From Spirochaetales bacterium (GTDB taxonomy: Bacteria > Spirochaetota > Spirochaetia > Treponematales > Treponemataceae), in assembly GCA_029098225.1 (NCBI GenBank), contig JAQXNX010000012.1, positions 53,487-117,486 of the forward strand: a stretch of DNA of 64,000 bases, in the 5' to 3' direction. The notes beneath the pieces were generated by a model, which saw nothing but the letters and a program-made list of their open reading frames with translations, was not told the origin of the DNA and ran no database searches. Position numbers and translations under genes: made by a program. Positions 30,184 through 41,377 of this stretch are shown here, one piece after another; position 1 is the stretch's first letter; each line of letters starts with the position of its first letter.

Positions 30184-33100
30184 TTAAATAGGAATAATAT
30201 CCCAAGTAAGTTCTTTTAAGGTCTTAAAATCAACGTTTTCTATGCCGGTTTTAATTTTTGTATAAAGGTCATCATATTTTTCAGGAATTTTTACATCGGA
30301 AAGCTCTTCCACAATTGCATCCAAAGCATTCAAATTAAAGTCATTTGAAAATTTTGCAATTTTTTGCAAATATTCTTCAAAATCTGATTCAAGAATCTCT
30401 ACTTTTTCTATTTTTTCCTCTTTTACTAAGGTATCAAGTTTTTCCCTATAACTCAAGAATAAATTCATTAAAGATTTATGTTTTTTCTTAATTTCTTCAA
30501 TTTTATTTTCATCTGCGCAGTTTTCAAGATATTCAGCCTGTTCAGAAAGTTCAATTGCTCCAATTAACCGCGAAGAACTTTTTAACGAATGAACTTTTGT
30601 ACCGTAATTTTCCCAGTCCTCTTTATCAAAAAAATTCTGAATTTCTGCAGCATGACTTTCTATTGAATCATGATATTTTCTCATTGTAGTTATAAGAAGC
30701 TCTTTTCCTCCGCAGTTTTTTAGTGCTGCTTCTAAATCAATTCCTTTTATGTTCGATAAATCAAAATCATATTTTTCATTATCATTCTTGTCATTTTCTG
30801 AATCACCAAAATCAAATTCAGGTTCAGAATTAGAATTTTCAATATATTCTTTTGGAAGATACTGTCTTATCATATCTTCCAGTTTTTCCGGATTAACAGG
30901 CTTTGAAAGATAATCAGAGAAGCCTTCATCAAGATACATCTGTTTTACGCCACTTATTGCATTTGCAGTAAGTGCAATACATGGCTTATCCTTGCATAAA
31001 TTCTTTTTCATTTTTTGCATTTCATGCAGCGTTGCTATTCCATCAAGCTCCGGCATCCGGTGATCAATAAACAAAATGTCGTATTCAGTTTTTTGAACTT
31101 TTTCCAGAGCTTCTTTTCCGCTTAATACGGTATCAATTTTCATTTCTGTTTCTTTAAGTAAGCCTTTTATAACTTCAAGATTAATTTCTGTATCGTCTAC
31201 AAAAAGTAGTTTTGCTTTTGGTGCATGAAGTTTTTCTTTATAGTCAGAGAATTGAAGTATACTATTTTCATCTGAATCTTTTATATTTCCTATTTCTTCC
31301 CAATCAATTACTGTCTGCTCAAGCTCAAAAGAAAAAGTTGAACCTGAACCGTATTTGCTTTCTACATTGAGTTGTGAATTCATAATATTCAAAACTCTTG
31401 TAACAATGCTCATTCCAAGTCCTGTTCCTTCAATTGTCTTGTTTTTGCCTTCTTCAATGCGCTCAAAAGGAGAGAATAATTTTTCCATATCTTCAGGCTT
31501 TATTCCAATTCCTGTGTCCTTTACGCTGAACATAAGTTTAATGATTTTGTCAGAAACTTTTTTATAGGCTGCAGTAAATGTTACGGAACCTTCTTTTGTA
31601 TATTTAATTGCATTTGTAAGAAGATTTAAAATACACTGTTTTAATTTAATGCTGTCTCCATAAAGATTTTTTGGAATTTTTGGATTAATATTTAATTGCA
31701 GTGTAAGATTTTTCTTTTTTGCTCTTTCAGAAACAAGATTTATTAAGTCTTTAGTAAAGGCAGCAAAATCGTATTTTTCGGGCAATAATTCCATTTTACC
31801 TGCTTCGATTTTTGAAAAGTCAAGGATTCCGTTTACAATTTCCAGAAGGTTTGTTCCTGCACTTTTTATATTTGCTGCATATCCTAAAATTTCTGAATCG
31901 GTTGCTTCGCGGAGAATCATTTCATTCATTCCAAGAACTGCGTTTATTGGGGTTCGTATTTCGTGACTCATATTTGCAAGAAATGCACTTTTGGCCTGGC
32001 TGGATGCAGCATTTTTTTCTGCTTCAATTTTAAGTCGGTCGCGTTCTCCCTGCAACTGTTCACGTTCTTTCTTTTCGTCATCAATATATTCAACAGACCA
32101 CAAAACATGATGAAGCATTCCTTTTGAATTTCTGTCCATTGCAATAAATCTTCCACGACACCATTTTCCGCCGGCTCCAAGGAATTCCTGTGTAATTGTT
32201 ATCTGATTCTTCATTCTTTCATTAATCGTAGATAAATCTACAAAAGGAATAAGTGCCGGCCAGGAGCTTTCATCTGAAGTCTGCTGCATTACCTGCTTAA
32301 GAATTTGATTTGCGTTTTCTATAGAGCCTTTTACTCTTTTTCCAATATCGCCGCGGCTATGAACTTCTTCAAACGTATCATTTTCAAGGTCTATTTCGTG
32401 GAGCGAAATGTACATACTTGCAAGAAATTCACTTTTGCTTTTACTTTCTGTAATTGCGGCTTCCTTTGCTTTTCGTTCTTTATCTGTTTGTTCGCGGATA
32501 TAATCAATGTATTCTTTCATCTGCGAAGTCATTTTCCTTATGTTGTCAGATAGAGTGCCGATTTCATTTTTTGATTCATAAGGAATTGTAAGGTTTAGCT
32601 CTCCACGTGAAAGTTTATAAGTTGTTTGTGTGATTATATGAATTGGTTTTAATACTCTTGCATTTTCGTAACTTAGGGCAAGAATTGTTACTATACATAT
32701 AATTATAAAAACAATTACAATTGCAAAAATATGCTTTAGTAAATTCATTTTAATTGTAGAAATTGGAACTCCAGTAATAAGAGTCATTCCATTTTCCAGT
32801 GTATTAGATGTTCCTAGATATTTTGCATTATTGCAGTTAAACTGCAGCAAAGAATTTTTATTTTCGTTCTGAAACAAATTTAAAATGGCATTTATATCTG
32901 CAGAATTTTCTATAGAATTTTGCTGCCCGCTTGAATCTTTTTTATAAATTAAATTTCGTTCTTTACCAATAAGAATGCCAATGCTGTTTTCTATATTTGT
33001 TGTGTCTACAATATCTTTTAATATAGCAAGATTAATATCCATTCCAACAACACCAAGCAGCTGTTCGTTTTTATAAATTGGAATTACATAAGAAATCATG

Positions 33101-33660
33101 TGAACGTTTATGTTTTTATTTTCGTAGGGATCCGTCCAGACCGGAGCTTTTTTCCAGATAGGAAGATAATACCAGCCGACACGGCTTGTATCGCTTGGAG
33201 AATATGCTTTTATATTTATATTCTTTGTACTTATAAATCCATCTTCAGAATTTCCTGTAAGGAATACACCTTTGCTTCCGCCATACTTTTCTACTTCCAT
33301 CTGAAAATAAACAGAAGCAACTCCTTTTGAATATTTTGTTCCTTCAAGTAATTCCAAGGAAAGATCTTTCATGTAAGACTTTTCATATTCTTCATCTATT
33401 AAAATTTTGTTTTCGTCAATTGTTCGTAAAATATATTTTTCTGCAGAAGAAACAGAGGTTTCTATATTTGTAAAACAATTATTTAATTCCATGGATTTTT
33501 TTTCTGCAATGAGTCTGGAGGTCTGTTCAATTTGCTGTTTTCCAATGTTAATCTGTGGAATTATAGAAACTAGAACTGTTGCTATAAAAAACAAAACAAC
33601 AAAAAAGAATGTTGCTACTATAACTTTAAATTTTATGGAGTGTTTTAAGCGTGTTTTCAT
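30184..33660 (-). CDS. Hybrid sensor histidine kinase (dCACHE-HAMP-HisKA-HATPase-REC-HPt)
   Basis: NMSHEIRTPINAVLGMNEMIL, NLLTNAIKYT, DTGIGI, GTGLGMSIV, LFIDHRMPELDG, HPt VHSLKSSSRLIGA. Confidence 0.95.
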   Translation of the reverse strand: MKTRLKHSIKFKVIVATFFFVVLFFIATVLVSIIPQINIGKQQIEQTSRLIAEKKSMELNNCFTNIETSVSSAEKYILRTIDENKILIDEEYEKSYMKDLSLELLEGTKYSKGVASVYFQMEVEKYGGSKGVFLTGNSEDGFISTKNINIKAYSPSDTSRVGWYYLPIWKKAPVWTDPYENKNINVHMISYVIPIYKNEQLLGVVGMDINLAILKDIVDTTNIENSIGILIGKERNLIYKKDSSGQQNSIENSADINAILNLFQNENKNSLLQFNCNNAKYLGTSNTLENGMTLITGVPISTIKMNLLKHIFAIVIVFIIICIVTILALSYENARVLKPIHIITQTTYKLSRGELNLTIPYESKNEIGTLSDNIRKMTSQMKEYIDYIREQTDKERKAKEAAITESKSKSEFLASMYISLHEIDLENDTFEEVHSRGDIGKRVKGSIENANQILKQVMQQTSDESSWPALIPFVDLSTINERMKNQITITQEFLGAGGKWCRGRFIAMDRNSKGMLHHVLWSVEYIDDEKKEREQLQGERDRLKIEAEKNAASSQAKSAFLANMSHEIRTPINAVLGMNEMILREATDSEILGYAANIKSAGTNLLEIVNGILDFSKIEAGKMELLPEKYDFAAFTKDLINLVSERAKKKNLTLQLNINPKIPKNLYGDSIKLKQCILNLLTNAIKYTKEGSVTFTAAYKKVSDKIIKLMFSVKDTGIGIKPEDMEKLFSPFERIEEGKNKTIEGTGLGMSIVTRVLNIMNSQLNVESKYGSGSTFSFELEQTVIDWEEIGNIKDSDENSILQFSDYKEKLHAPKAKLLFVDDTEINLEVIKGLLKETEMKIDTVLSGKEALEKVQKTEYDILFIDHRMPELDGIATLHEMQKMKKNLCKDKPCIALTANAISGVKQMYLDEGFSDYLSKPVNPEKLEDMIRQYLPKEYIENSNSEPEFDFGDSENDKNDNEKYDFDLSNIKGIDLEAALKNCGGKELLITTMRKYHDSIESHAAEIQNFFDKEDWENYGTKVHSLKSSSRLIGAIELSEQAEYLENCADENKIEEIKKKHKSLMNLFLSYREKLDTLVKEEKIEKVEILESDFEEYLQKIAKFSNDFNLNALDAIVEELSDVKIPEKYDDLYTKIKTGIENVDFKTLKELTWDIIPI

Positions 33661-35024
33661 TTTTGCCTTTTTACTCCATTTCCGCCGTGCTCTTTTACAT
33701 AATAGCAGAGTTGAACAGCTCTGTGATAATTTGTTTTTATACTTTCAGATAAAGAAACATCTACAATTCCAACAGAAACTGTTACTTTTAATTTTTCTTT
33801 TACATCTTTACAGAATTCAATAAAACAGTCTTCTGCTTTTTCGCTGTCCATCTCCAGAAAGATAACAAATTCATCTCCACTCCACCTGAAAAGAATGCCT
33901 TTTTCATCAATTATCTTTTTAGCAAGATTTACAACTTCCAGAATTATTTTGTCGCCGTTTGTATTTTCTGTTGCAGTTTTAAAACGATCAATATCAAACA
34001 TTATTAAGCTTTTGTAACGTGTAGTATTAAAAATACCAAGTTCACCAAAAGAATCTTTTAAATAATTTCTATTCGGAAGCCCTGTAAGCTCATCTTCATT
34101 AGAATCATTTATAATTATTTCGTGATGAGGATTATTTTTATTCCATAAGGTAACAATTATGAGCAAAATAAGGAAGAAATATATGCAGATAAGTAAAAAT
34201 ATTAAACCAAATGAATTGTTCTTTTCGTAAAAACGCTGAACAACGAGATACCACTGAATTTCCGGAATATAACGTGTTATTCTAAAGCCGCCCATACTTT
34301 TTTCAGTTATTACAAAATTTGTGCCGTCTGCTCCATCATTTAAAGCTTCGGAAATATAGGCATTTTTAATATTTGCAGAATCTGAATCAAATTGAACTAA
34401 TCCATTTTGATTTATCAAATTTATTTTTATATTATTGTCAGTTTCCATTTCAGAAATTATATTCTGCAGGTCTTCCATAAGGATTCCAACTCCGCATACT
34501 CCAAGAAGCTTTCCTGTTGAATCAGTAATTCTTGTATTTGAAAAAATTGTCCATTTATAATCATTCTCCTGATCCCTGTTTGTATCAAGTGCCATATCCT
34601 TTTCTGATTTTATAAAAATTTCATACCATAAATCGTAGGGTTCAGCTTCGGGATTAACTGTTTTAGAAGAGCCTTCCGAGGTGAAATATTTATGAGAATT
34701 TTCAGAAACTATAAAAAATGTTTCATAGTCGAATTTATTTTTTATTGATTTAAGATAATCTACTAAATTCTGTTCAAGCTGTTTTTTATCTATATTTTTT
34801 TCGTTCTTTAAAGCTTCTTTTAAAAAACTGTCAGAAGCTATTGTCTGTGAGATTATGACGGAATTATTAATTCTTGAATATAGTGCATCATAAATATTAT
34901 TTGCGAGAAGCTTGCTGTTAATTGCTGCCTGTTGATTTTTTCTTAAAATCTGACCTGGAATTGTAATAGAAACAATAACAGACGTAATGCAAATTATAAT
35001 TATGGAAATAACTTTTTTATGCAT
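33657..35024 (-). CDS. CACHE-domain diguanylate cyclase
   Basis: ELTGLPNRNYLKD, MFDIDRFK, FRWSGDEFVIFLE (GGDEF-type) C-terminal to an extracellular sensory domain. Confidence 0.92.
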   Translation of the reverse strand: MHKKVISIIIICITSVIVSITIPGQILRKNQQAAINSKLLANNIYDALYSRINNSVIISQTIASDSFLKEALKNEKNIDKKQLEQNLVDYLKSIKNKFDYETFFIVSENSHKYFTSEGSSKTVNPEAEPYDLWYEIFIKSEKDMALDTNRDQENDYKWTIFSNTRITDSTGKLLGVCGVGILMEDLQNIISEMETDNNIKINLINQNGLVQFDSDSANIKNAYISEALNDGADGTNFVITEKSMGGFRITRYIPEIQWYLVVQRFYEKNNSFGLIFLLICIYFFLILLIIVTLWNKNNPHHEIIINDSNEDELTGLPNRNYLKDSFGELGIFNTTRYKSLIMFDIDRFKTATENTNGDKIILEVVNLAKKIIDEKGILFRWSGDEFVIFLEMDSEKAEDCFIEFCKDVKEKLKVTVSVGIVDVSLSESIKTNYHRAVQLCYYVKEHGGNGVKRQK

Positions 35025-35209
35025 TTAAAGTCTCCCGAAGAATTCCGCAATATTAATTGTTACGCAATTTGCAGTCGTAAGGATGCAAAAAAGCAGTTTT
35101 GCCAACGGTAAAATCTGCAGATGCCAACATTAAAAAATGAAAGACTTTTTATGCTTTTATTTTAACATGGAAAAATAGAATTTTCCACATAAAATATTTA
35201 AAAAAAAAA

Positions 35210-35244
35210 GGGGAGCCAGAAAAACTAAAAAAAACTGGCTCCCC
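35210..35244. terminator. Intrinsic terminator-like hairpin
   Basis: GGGGAGCCAG-N15-CTGGCTCCCC preceded by an A-run (U-tract on the minus strand). Confidence 0.6.
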
Positions 35245-35307
35245 AACTAAGGAGGAAAAATTTATAAACTTTATATATATAATTCAAAACTTGAATTGAT
35301 CAAGTTC

Positions 35308-36081
35308 CTATTTTGTATAGGCTACAGCAATACCTGCAGAAATCTGAGGTTCAAAGTAAGCTACGACCTGTTCTGCAAAAAGTTGATCCAAAATTTTCTG
35401 GTAAGCAATAATTTTGCCTACGTAATTCAATGTAGTTTGAGGAGTTTTGTTTGAACGAACTCTTCCTGTTCCTGCATTGTACATTGCAAGTGCAGAAACT
35501 TCATTTCCTGCTGAATTAAGGCAGAATTTTAAATGCGACATTCCATATTTTGAACTTACAAAAGGATCAAAAAAATCTGCTTCTGAAAGTGCAGGAAAAG
35601 AATTGCTGTTCAACTGAAACAAACCTCTGTCTACAGTTGTATTTGAATTTTTGTTTACTGCATTTGTGTTATAGTTGCTTTCTGTGTGGGCAAGAGAAAA
35701 TGCCAGAGAAAGCGGAATATCATTATTATCTGCTTCTACCAGAATTGCCTGAGCTACATCGCGGTCTCCGCAAATCTGAAAATAGAACCATTCTACAGCA
35801 GAGCGTGAAAGTGGCTGGCGGTAAAGTGCAAGGCCTGTATCACTTTCATCTGCAAGTCTTTCGAGAGAAACTTCAGAAAAGAATTCTGGAAATGTAAATT
35901 CTTCTTCTTCTGTTTCTTCAATTATTTGTGTAATAATTGCATTCTGTTCCGGTGTAACTGTATTAGAATTATTTGGTAATAAAATATATATACCCAATGC
36001 AATAGCAAGAAGAAACAAAATTAAAATAGAGGTCATGATGTATGAAGAAGAAAGACTGCTTGATTCGCTTTTATTCTGCAT
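35308..36081 (-). CDS. Lytic transglycosylase (SLT domain), membrane anchored
   Basis: N-terminal TM; SLAFSLAHTESNYNTNAVN, RGLFQLNSNSF, ALAMYNAGTGRV. Confidence 0.88.
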   Translation of the reverse strand: MQNKSESSSLSSSYIMTSILILFLLAIALGIYILLPNNSNTVTPEQNAIITQIIEETEEEEFTFPEFFSEVSLERLADESDTGLALYRQPLSRSAVEWFYFQICGDRDVAQAILVEADNNDIPLSLAFSLAHTESNYNTNAVNKNSNTTVDRGLFQLNSNSFPALSEADFFDPFVSSKYGMSHLKFCLNSAGNEVSALAMYNAGTGRVRSNKTPQTTLNYVGKIIAYQKILDQLFAEQVVAYFEPQISAGIAVAYTK

Positions 36082-36282
36082 TTAAAACCTCCTTTTTATT
36101 CCGCTTTGCGGTTCGTTTCTAAAACTCAAAGGATAATGCCATAAAAGCAAAAAGATTGCAAGTGATTTTTTAAGAAAAATTCGTTTTTTTTGTGAAATTC
36201 AGTAAAATTTTGCGAAAACATTGCGGTTTATCGCATTTGTTGCGCTAATTCTACAAAAAAACACGATTTTATTCATTTATGC

Positions 36283-36777
36283 TCAGTATATAACTATATT
36301 TTCTGATGCATTTTTGTCATTTGTAAAATAAACATACTGCGCATGCTTTACAGAAAGGGCTTCAATGATCGAATCTGGATTCTTAAGCTTGCTTTCAAGC
36401 TCCATTCCAACAACACTTACGCAGTCTTTAATTCTTCTTGCACAGTGATTGAATGCTGCAATAAAGGCTTCTTCCTGCTCTGGAGTTTCCAAAGGCTTAT
36501 CGGCAATGGGAACAATAATTGCAAATTTTCCTGAGTTATCTAAAACCTTTAATTTGTCTCGTAATTGAGCAAGAAATTCTTCGTTGTAATTTTCATCTTC
36601 AAGTTCTACATCTGTCCATTTAATCTGGAATTTTTGAATTGATGATAAATCCACAAGGCTGTTGTCTGATATTTTATATAATTGATTTGATTTTACATAG
36701 AAAAGAGGTTCAAGCTTCATAAGTACCTTCTTGAATTTTAAATGCTTCTGATCAAGATTCATTTTGTTTATTATCAT
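36283..36777 (-). CDS. Conserved hypothetical protein
   Basis: Open frame with typical codon usage; no recognised motif. Confidence 0.65.
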   Translation of the reverse strand: MIINKMNLDQKHLKFKKVLMKLEPLFYVKSNQLYKISDNSLVDLSSIQKFQIKWTDVELEDENYNEEFLAQLRDKLKVLDNSGKFAIIVPIADKPLETPEQEEAFIAAFNHCARRIKDCVSVVGMELESKLKNPDSIIEALSVKHAQYVYFTNDKNASENIVIY

Positions 36778-36825
36778 GACCAGCAGTTTTCCAAACTGTT
36801 ATATTATTATCAGTCTGAAAAAAAA

Positions 36826-36854
36826 AGCTGCCAGCCTTAAACTGACAGCTTCTG
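36826..36854. terminator. Intrinsic terminator-like hairpin
   Basis: AAGCTGcCAG-ccttaaa-CTGaCAGCTT preceded by an A-run. Confidence 0.55.
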
Positions 36855-36859
36855 AAAAC

Positions 36860-37306
36860 CTATTCGGTTAAGATTCTGAAAACTTCGGCTTTATCTTGTG
36901 TGCTTAAAATTTCCTGGCGTTTTTCAGGACTCTTAAATAAGAGACTGACTTCAGCAAGAAACTGAAGATGTGGGCCTGTTTTGTTTACAGGAGACAAAGT
37001 CATAATAAAAATTCTGCAAGGTTCCTGATCCAAAGAATCAAAATCTACAGGATTATCTGAAATTCCAATACAAGCAACTAAATCTTTTACTGTGTCTGTT
37101 TTTCCATGAGGAATAGCAATTCCATGCTTCATACCTGTGGACATTTTTCTTTCTCTGTCCAAAACACATTCACGTGCAGCTGCCTTATCTGTTACTTTTC
37201 CAGCTTTGTATAAAACATCAAGCATTTCATCCACAATTTCTTCTTTTGTTGTTCCTTTTAAGTGAAGGTTGATTGTGTCTGTTGTTAATACTGTTTTTAA
37301 GTCCAT
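36860..37306 (-). CDS. PTS EIIA (fructose/nitrogen type) domain protein
   Basis: MSTGMKHGIAIPHGKTD active-site region of PTS_EIIA type 2. Confidence 0.92.
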   Translation of the reverse strand: MDLKTVLTTDTINLHLKGTTKEEIVDEMLDVLYKAGKVTDKAAARECVLDRERKMSTGMKHGIAIPHGKTDTVKDLVACIGISDNPVDFDSLDQEPCRIFIMTLSPVNKTGPHLQFLAEVSLLFKSPEKRQEILSTQDKAEVFRILTE

Positions 37307-37501
37307 AGTTTTATATTATTTCCACTTCAAAAACTTGTCAAGAGTAAAAACCCCTATGTTGTATAAAAATTTGCATCACAAACAAAGGTTGTTGAAATGA
37401 ATTTTCATTAATCATTTTTCATTTCTTTTGTGCCCGATTGTCTCATATTATATAATCTACTATAATATAGAAATTACAGGAAATTATTAAAGAGGTATTA
37501 T

Positions 37502-39085
37502 ATGGCAACTTGGTCAAATGCAGACTCGCTTTCTTCATGGAAGAAGCTTCAGTCTCTTAAAGGTATGGTTTCTGTTGCAGATGAGCTTTCATCAACCGGT
37601 GCAGCAGACAGAATTGCAAAATATTCTATTCCTATGGGCGGCGCTCTTACTTATAACTTCGCCGCTAAACAGGTAAACGAACAGATTCTTAAAACTCTTG
37701 CTGAGCTTGCAGAAGAGCAGCAGCTTGTAGAAAAATATCAGGAGCTTCTTGACGGTGCTGTTATCAACACTGGAGAGAAGCGCATGGTTCTTCACCAGCT
37801 TACACGCGGTCAGCTTGGAAAAGATGTAATGGCTGATGGTGTAAATAAGCGCGACTTCTACATTAACGAGGTTCGCCGCATTGCTGAGTTTGCAGACAAA
37901 GTTCACTCAGGCGAACTCAAGAACGAAAAGGGCGAAAAATATACAACAGTTTGTCAGATTGGTATTGGCGGTTCAGACCTCGGTCCCCGCGCTATGTATC
38001 TTGCTCTGGAAAACTGGGCAAAGAAAAACAACACCTTCAAAATGGAAGCACACTTCATCTCAAACGTAGATCCTGATGATGCTGCAAGCGTTGTAAAATC
38101 ACTCGACATTTCTAAGACAATTTTCATTCTTGTTTCTAAATCAGGAACAACTTTGGAAACTCTTACAAATGAAAGCTTTGTAAAAGAGTTCATTAAAAAG
38201 GCCGGCTGTGATGCAAGCAAGCACATGATTGCTGTAACAAGTGAAACATCACCGCTCGCTCATAACCCAGACTATATGGCTGCTTTCTATATGGATGACT
38301 ATATTGGTGGCCGCTATTCTTCTACTTCTGGTGTAGGAGGAGCTGTTTTGAGCCTTGCCTTTGGACCAAAGGTATTCCAGGAATTCCTCGACGGTGCCGC
38401 AGAAGAAGATAAACTTTGTCTCAATAAGGACATCACAAAGAACGCTGCTCTTATGGATGCCCTCATCGGTGTTTACGAGAGAAACGTTCAGGGCTATCCT
38501 GCAACTGCAATTCTTCCATATTCACAGGCTCTCAGCCGTTTCCCTGCTCATCTTCAGCAGCTTGATATGGAATCTAACGGTAAGAGTGTAAACCGCGACG
38601 GAAAGCCACTCGGCTACGTAACTGGTCCTGTAATTTTTGGTGAACCTGGAACAAATGGTCAGCACTCATTCTACCAGCTTCTCCATCAAGGAACTGATAT
38701 CATTCCTCTCCAGTTCATCGCATTCCGCGAAAACCAGACTGGCGAAGATGTTGTAATTGAAGATTCAACAAGCCAGGTTAAACTCTGCGCAAATGTAACA
38801 GCTCAGATTGTTGCCTTTGCATGCGGTAAATCAGATGAGAATCCAAACAAGGCATTTGCCGGCGGCCGTCCTTCAAGTTTGATTTACGGCGCACAGCTCA
38901 ATCCAAAATCACTTGGTGCTTTGCTCGCTCACTACGAGAACAAGGTTATGTTCCAGGGCTTTGTATGGAATGTCAACAGTTTCGATCAAGAGGGAGTACA
39001 ATTAGGTAAAAAGTTAGCAAAAGCTGTATTAAGTGGAAATACAGATGGAGCTCTGGCTGCATATTCTAAACTTTTAATAAAATAA
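37502..39085 (+). CDS. pgi: Glucose-6-phosphate isomerase
   Basis: IGIGGSDLGPRAM, SKSGTTLET, GEPGTNGQHSFYQLLHQG. Confidence 0.96.
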   Translation: MATWSNADSLSSWKKLQSLKGMVSVADELSSTGAADRIAKYSIPMGGALTYNFAAKQVNEQILKTLAELAEEQQLVEKYQELLDGAVINTGEKRMVLHQLTRGQLGKDVMADGVNKRDFYINEVRRIAEFADKVHSGELKNEKGEKYTTVCQIGIGGSDLGPRAMYLALENWAKKNNTFKMEAHFISNVDPDDAASVVKSLDISKTIFILVSKSGTTLETLTNESFVKEFIKKAGCDASKHMIAVTSETSPLAHNPDYMAAFYMDDYIGGRYSSTSGVGGAVLSLAFGPKVFQEFLDGAAEEDKLCLNKDITKNAALMDALIGVYERNVQGYPATAILPYSQALSRFPAHLQQLDMESNGKSVNRDGKPLGYVTGPVIFGEPGTNGQHSFYQLLHQGTDIIPLQFIAFRENQTGEDVVIEDSTSQVKLCANVTAQIVAFACGKSDENPNKAFAGGRPSSLIYGAQLNPKSLGALLAHYENKVMFQGFVWNVNSFDQEGVQLGKKLAKAVLSGNTDGALAAYSKLLIK

Positions 39086-39118
39086 TCTTACATAATTGAT
39101 TTTTCAAATATAATAAAT

Positions 39119-39165
39119 AATTACCGCCGGTAACAGCATTTTTATGTTAATTACCGGCGGTAATT
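39119..39165 (+). terminator. Intrinsic terminator after pgi
   Basis: AATTACCGCCGGTAA ... TTACCGGCGGTAATT followed by TTAT. Confidence 0.75.
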
Positions 39166-39229
39166 TTATGTTTTGTAGTTTTTAAATAGTGGTAGTATAA
39201 TTATAGGGTTACTATTTAAGAGGCATTAT

Positions 39230-41377
39230 TTGAAAATTCATGACAAAGTAAACTATAAAAACTTCAGTATACGTTTTCATCGTATAAATATTTCTATTTG
39301 TGGCGTAATTATAAATATACTTTTTTCATTTATAATGTATAAGCTGGGGCTTCCTTTATATTTTGATACAACAGGAACAATAATTGTTGCTGCTATAACT
39401 GGAGCTCTTTTTCCTGCAATCTGCACTGCAGTTGCTGCAAGTTTAATCTGTTCATTTTTTTACTGGCCTGCAATTTATCTTTCGTTTGTTAATGCTTTCA
39501 TTGCTTTTATAACTGTTTTATTCATCAGAAAGTATAATTTTAAGAAAATCGGAAATTTATTATTATATGTGTTAATAACAACAATTGTTTCTTCATTAGC
39601 CGTTTCAATTCTTCAATATACTTTATATGGAAAAAATGATGCATCTATTATAGCAAAAAATGCATTGGCATTTTCTTCGGCTTCTTCAATTCCTTATTTT
39701 CTTTCTTTTTCTATTACAAATTTTATTCTTTATTTTCTTGAAAAAGGTTTTATCTGCATTGCTGTAATGCTTCTGTTAACTTGTTTACCAAAAGCATTTT
39801 TGCAATTATTTGACGATGCCTGGAACCGTCGTATTATTTCTGATACAGCGCGGCAATATATTAATGAAAATCACAGTAATCTTAAGCATCCTCTTCATAA
39901 AAAAATTACATTAACTTTTGTTATAAGCTCATTAATCTTGGTGTCGCTTACAGGTGCAATTTCTCTTCGGCTTTATTTTGATGATACTAAGAAGGAGAAA
40001 ACCCGGAATGCAATGAACTGTGTAAAATTTGCAGCTGAATATATAGATGCTTCTAAGATAGATGATTTTATAAAATATGGAATGGATGCTCCTGGCTATA
40101 AAGAAACTTATGATACGCTTTCTAAAATCCGGTTGTATTTTGATGACGTTGCTTTTCTTTATGTTCTTAAGATAGAAGAAAATGGCGGACGCTTTATTAT
40201 TGATACAGATATGGAAGATCCATATTCTGCAGGAGAACTGGTTCCTTTTGACAAAGAATTTGAAAAGTATCTTCCGCTTCTTTTTGAAGGTAAAGAAATT
40301 GAACCAGTAGAGTCAGATAATTTTATTGGCTGGCTGCTTACAGTTTATCATCCTGTTTTGAATAGTGAAGGTAAAACAGTCTGCTATGTTGGAGCAGATG
40401 TTGAAATGAAGTATGTTGCCGGTTATATGGGACAGTTTATTCTGAAGGTTTTTTTTATAATGGCTGGATTTTTTATAGTAATAATTGCCTATACAATCTG
40501 GACTATTGGAAATAACATGTCTTATCCTATCAGTGCAGTTGCAGCCTGTATTGATCACTTTTCTGATTCAGCTGAGGAACAGGATAAACTGGAAGATAAT
40601 GTAAGGTTAATTCGTTCTCTTAATATTAAGAGTGGTGATGAAATTCAAAAGCTATATGATGCAATCTGCCGTATGACGCTTAATCAGACTGAACAGATTC
40701 GTGATATCCGCCGACTTTCTGAATCTACTGTAACGATGCAGGATGGGTTAATTATTACAATGGCCGATATGGTAGAAAACCGAGATTCAGATACAGGAGC
40801 TCATGTTCAAAAAACTTCTGCTTATGTAAAAATCATTGTGGAAGGCTTAAAGAAAAAAGGCTATTATCCGCAGAAAATTACGTCAAAGTTTATATCAGAT
40901 GTTGTGCGTTCTGCACCGCTTCATGATGTTGGAAAAATCAATATATCAGACAGTGTATTAAATAAGCCCGGAAAATTGACCGACGAAGAATTTGCAATTA
41001 TGAAAACCCATACAACGGCCGGTAAAGAAATTCTTGAAAAGGTGATTTCAACAGTTCAGGGGGAAAGTTATCTTAAAGAAGCCCGTAATATGGCTGCTTA
41101 CCATCATGAACGCTGGGATGGAAAAGGATATCCTGAAGGTTTGCATGGTGAGGTAATTCCTCTTTCTGCCAGAATTATGGCTGTTGCAGATGTATTTGAT
41201 GCGCTTGCTTCACCACGAGTTTATAAGCCGGCATTTCCGCTGGAAAAAGCTCTTGCAATTTTGCAGGAAGGAAGCGGTACTCAGTTTGATCCAAAATGCG
41301 TAGAAGTTTTTATGGATTCTCTTTCAGATGTAAAAATGGTTTTGAAAAAATATAATGGAGGAAATTTTGCAACTTAA
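39230..41377 (+). CDS. Membrane sensory protein with C-terminal HD-GYP phosphodiesterase-like domain
   Basis: TTG start with AGAGG RBS; multi-TM N-terminus, CACHE-like region, intact HD-GYP (APLHDVGKI, HTTAGKEIL, YHHERWDGKGYP). Confidence 0.93.
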   Translation: MKIHDKVNYKNFSIRFHRINISICGVIINILFSFIMYKLGLPLYFDTTGTIIVAAITGALFPAICTAVAASLICSFFYWPAIYLSFVNAFIAFITVLFIRKYNFKKIGNLLLYVLITTIVSSLAVSILQYTLYGKNDASIIAKNALAFSSASSIPYFLSFSITNFILYFLEKGFICIAVMLLLTCLPKAFLQLFDDAWNRRIISDTARQYINENHSNLKHPLHKKITLTFVISSLILVSLTGAISLRLYFDDTKKEKTRNAMNCVKFAAEYIDASKIDDFIKYGMDAPGYKETYDTLSKIRLYFDDVAFLYVLKIEENGGRFIIDTDMEDPYSAGELVPFDKEFEKYLPLLFEGKEIEPVESDNFIGWLLTVYHPVLNSEGKTVCYVGADVEMKYVAGYMGQFILKVFFIMAGFFIVIIAYTIWTIGNNMSYPISAVAACIDHFSDSAEEQDKLEDNVRLIRSLNIKSGDEIQKLYDAICRMTLNQTEQIRDIRRLSESTVTMQDGLIITMADMVENRDSDTGAHVQKTSAYVKIIVEGLKKKGYYPQKITSKFISDVVRSAPLHDVGKINISDSVLNKPGKLTDEEFAIMKTHTTAGKEILEKVISTVQGESYLKEARNMAAYHHERWDGKGYPEGLHGEVIPLSARIMAVADVFDALASPRVYKPAFPLEKALAILQEGSGTQFDPKCVEVFMDSLSDVKMVLKKYNGGNFAT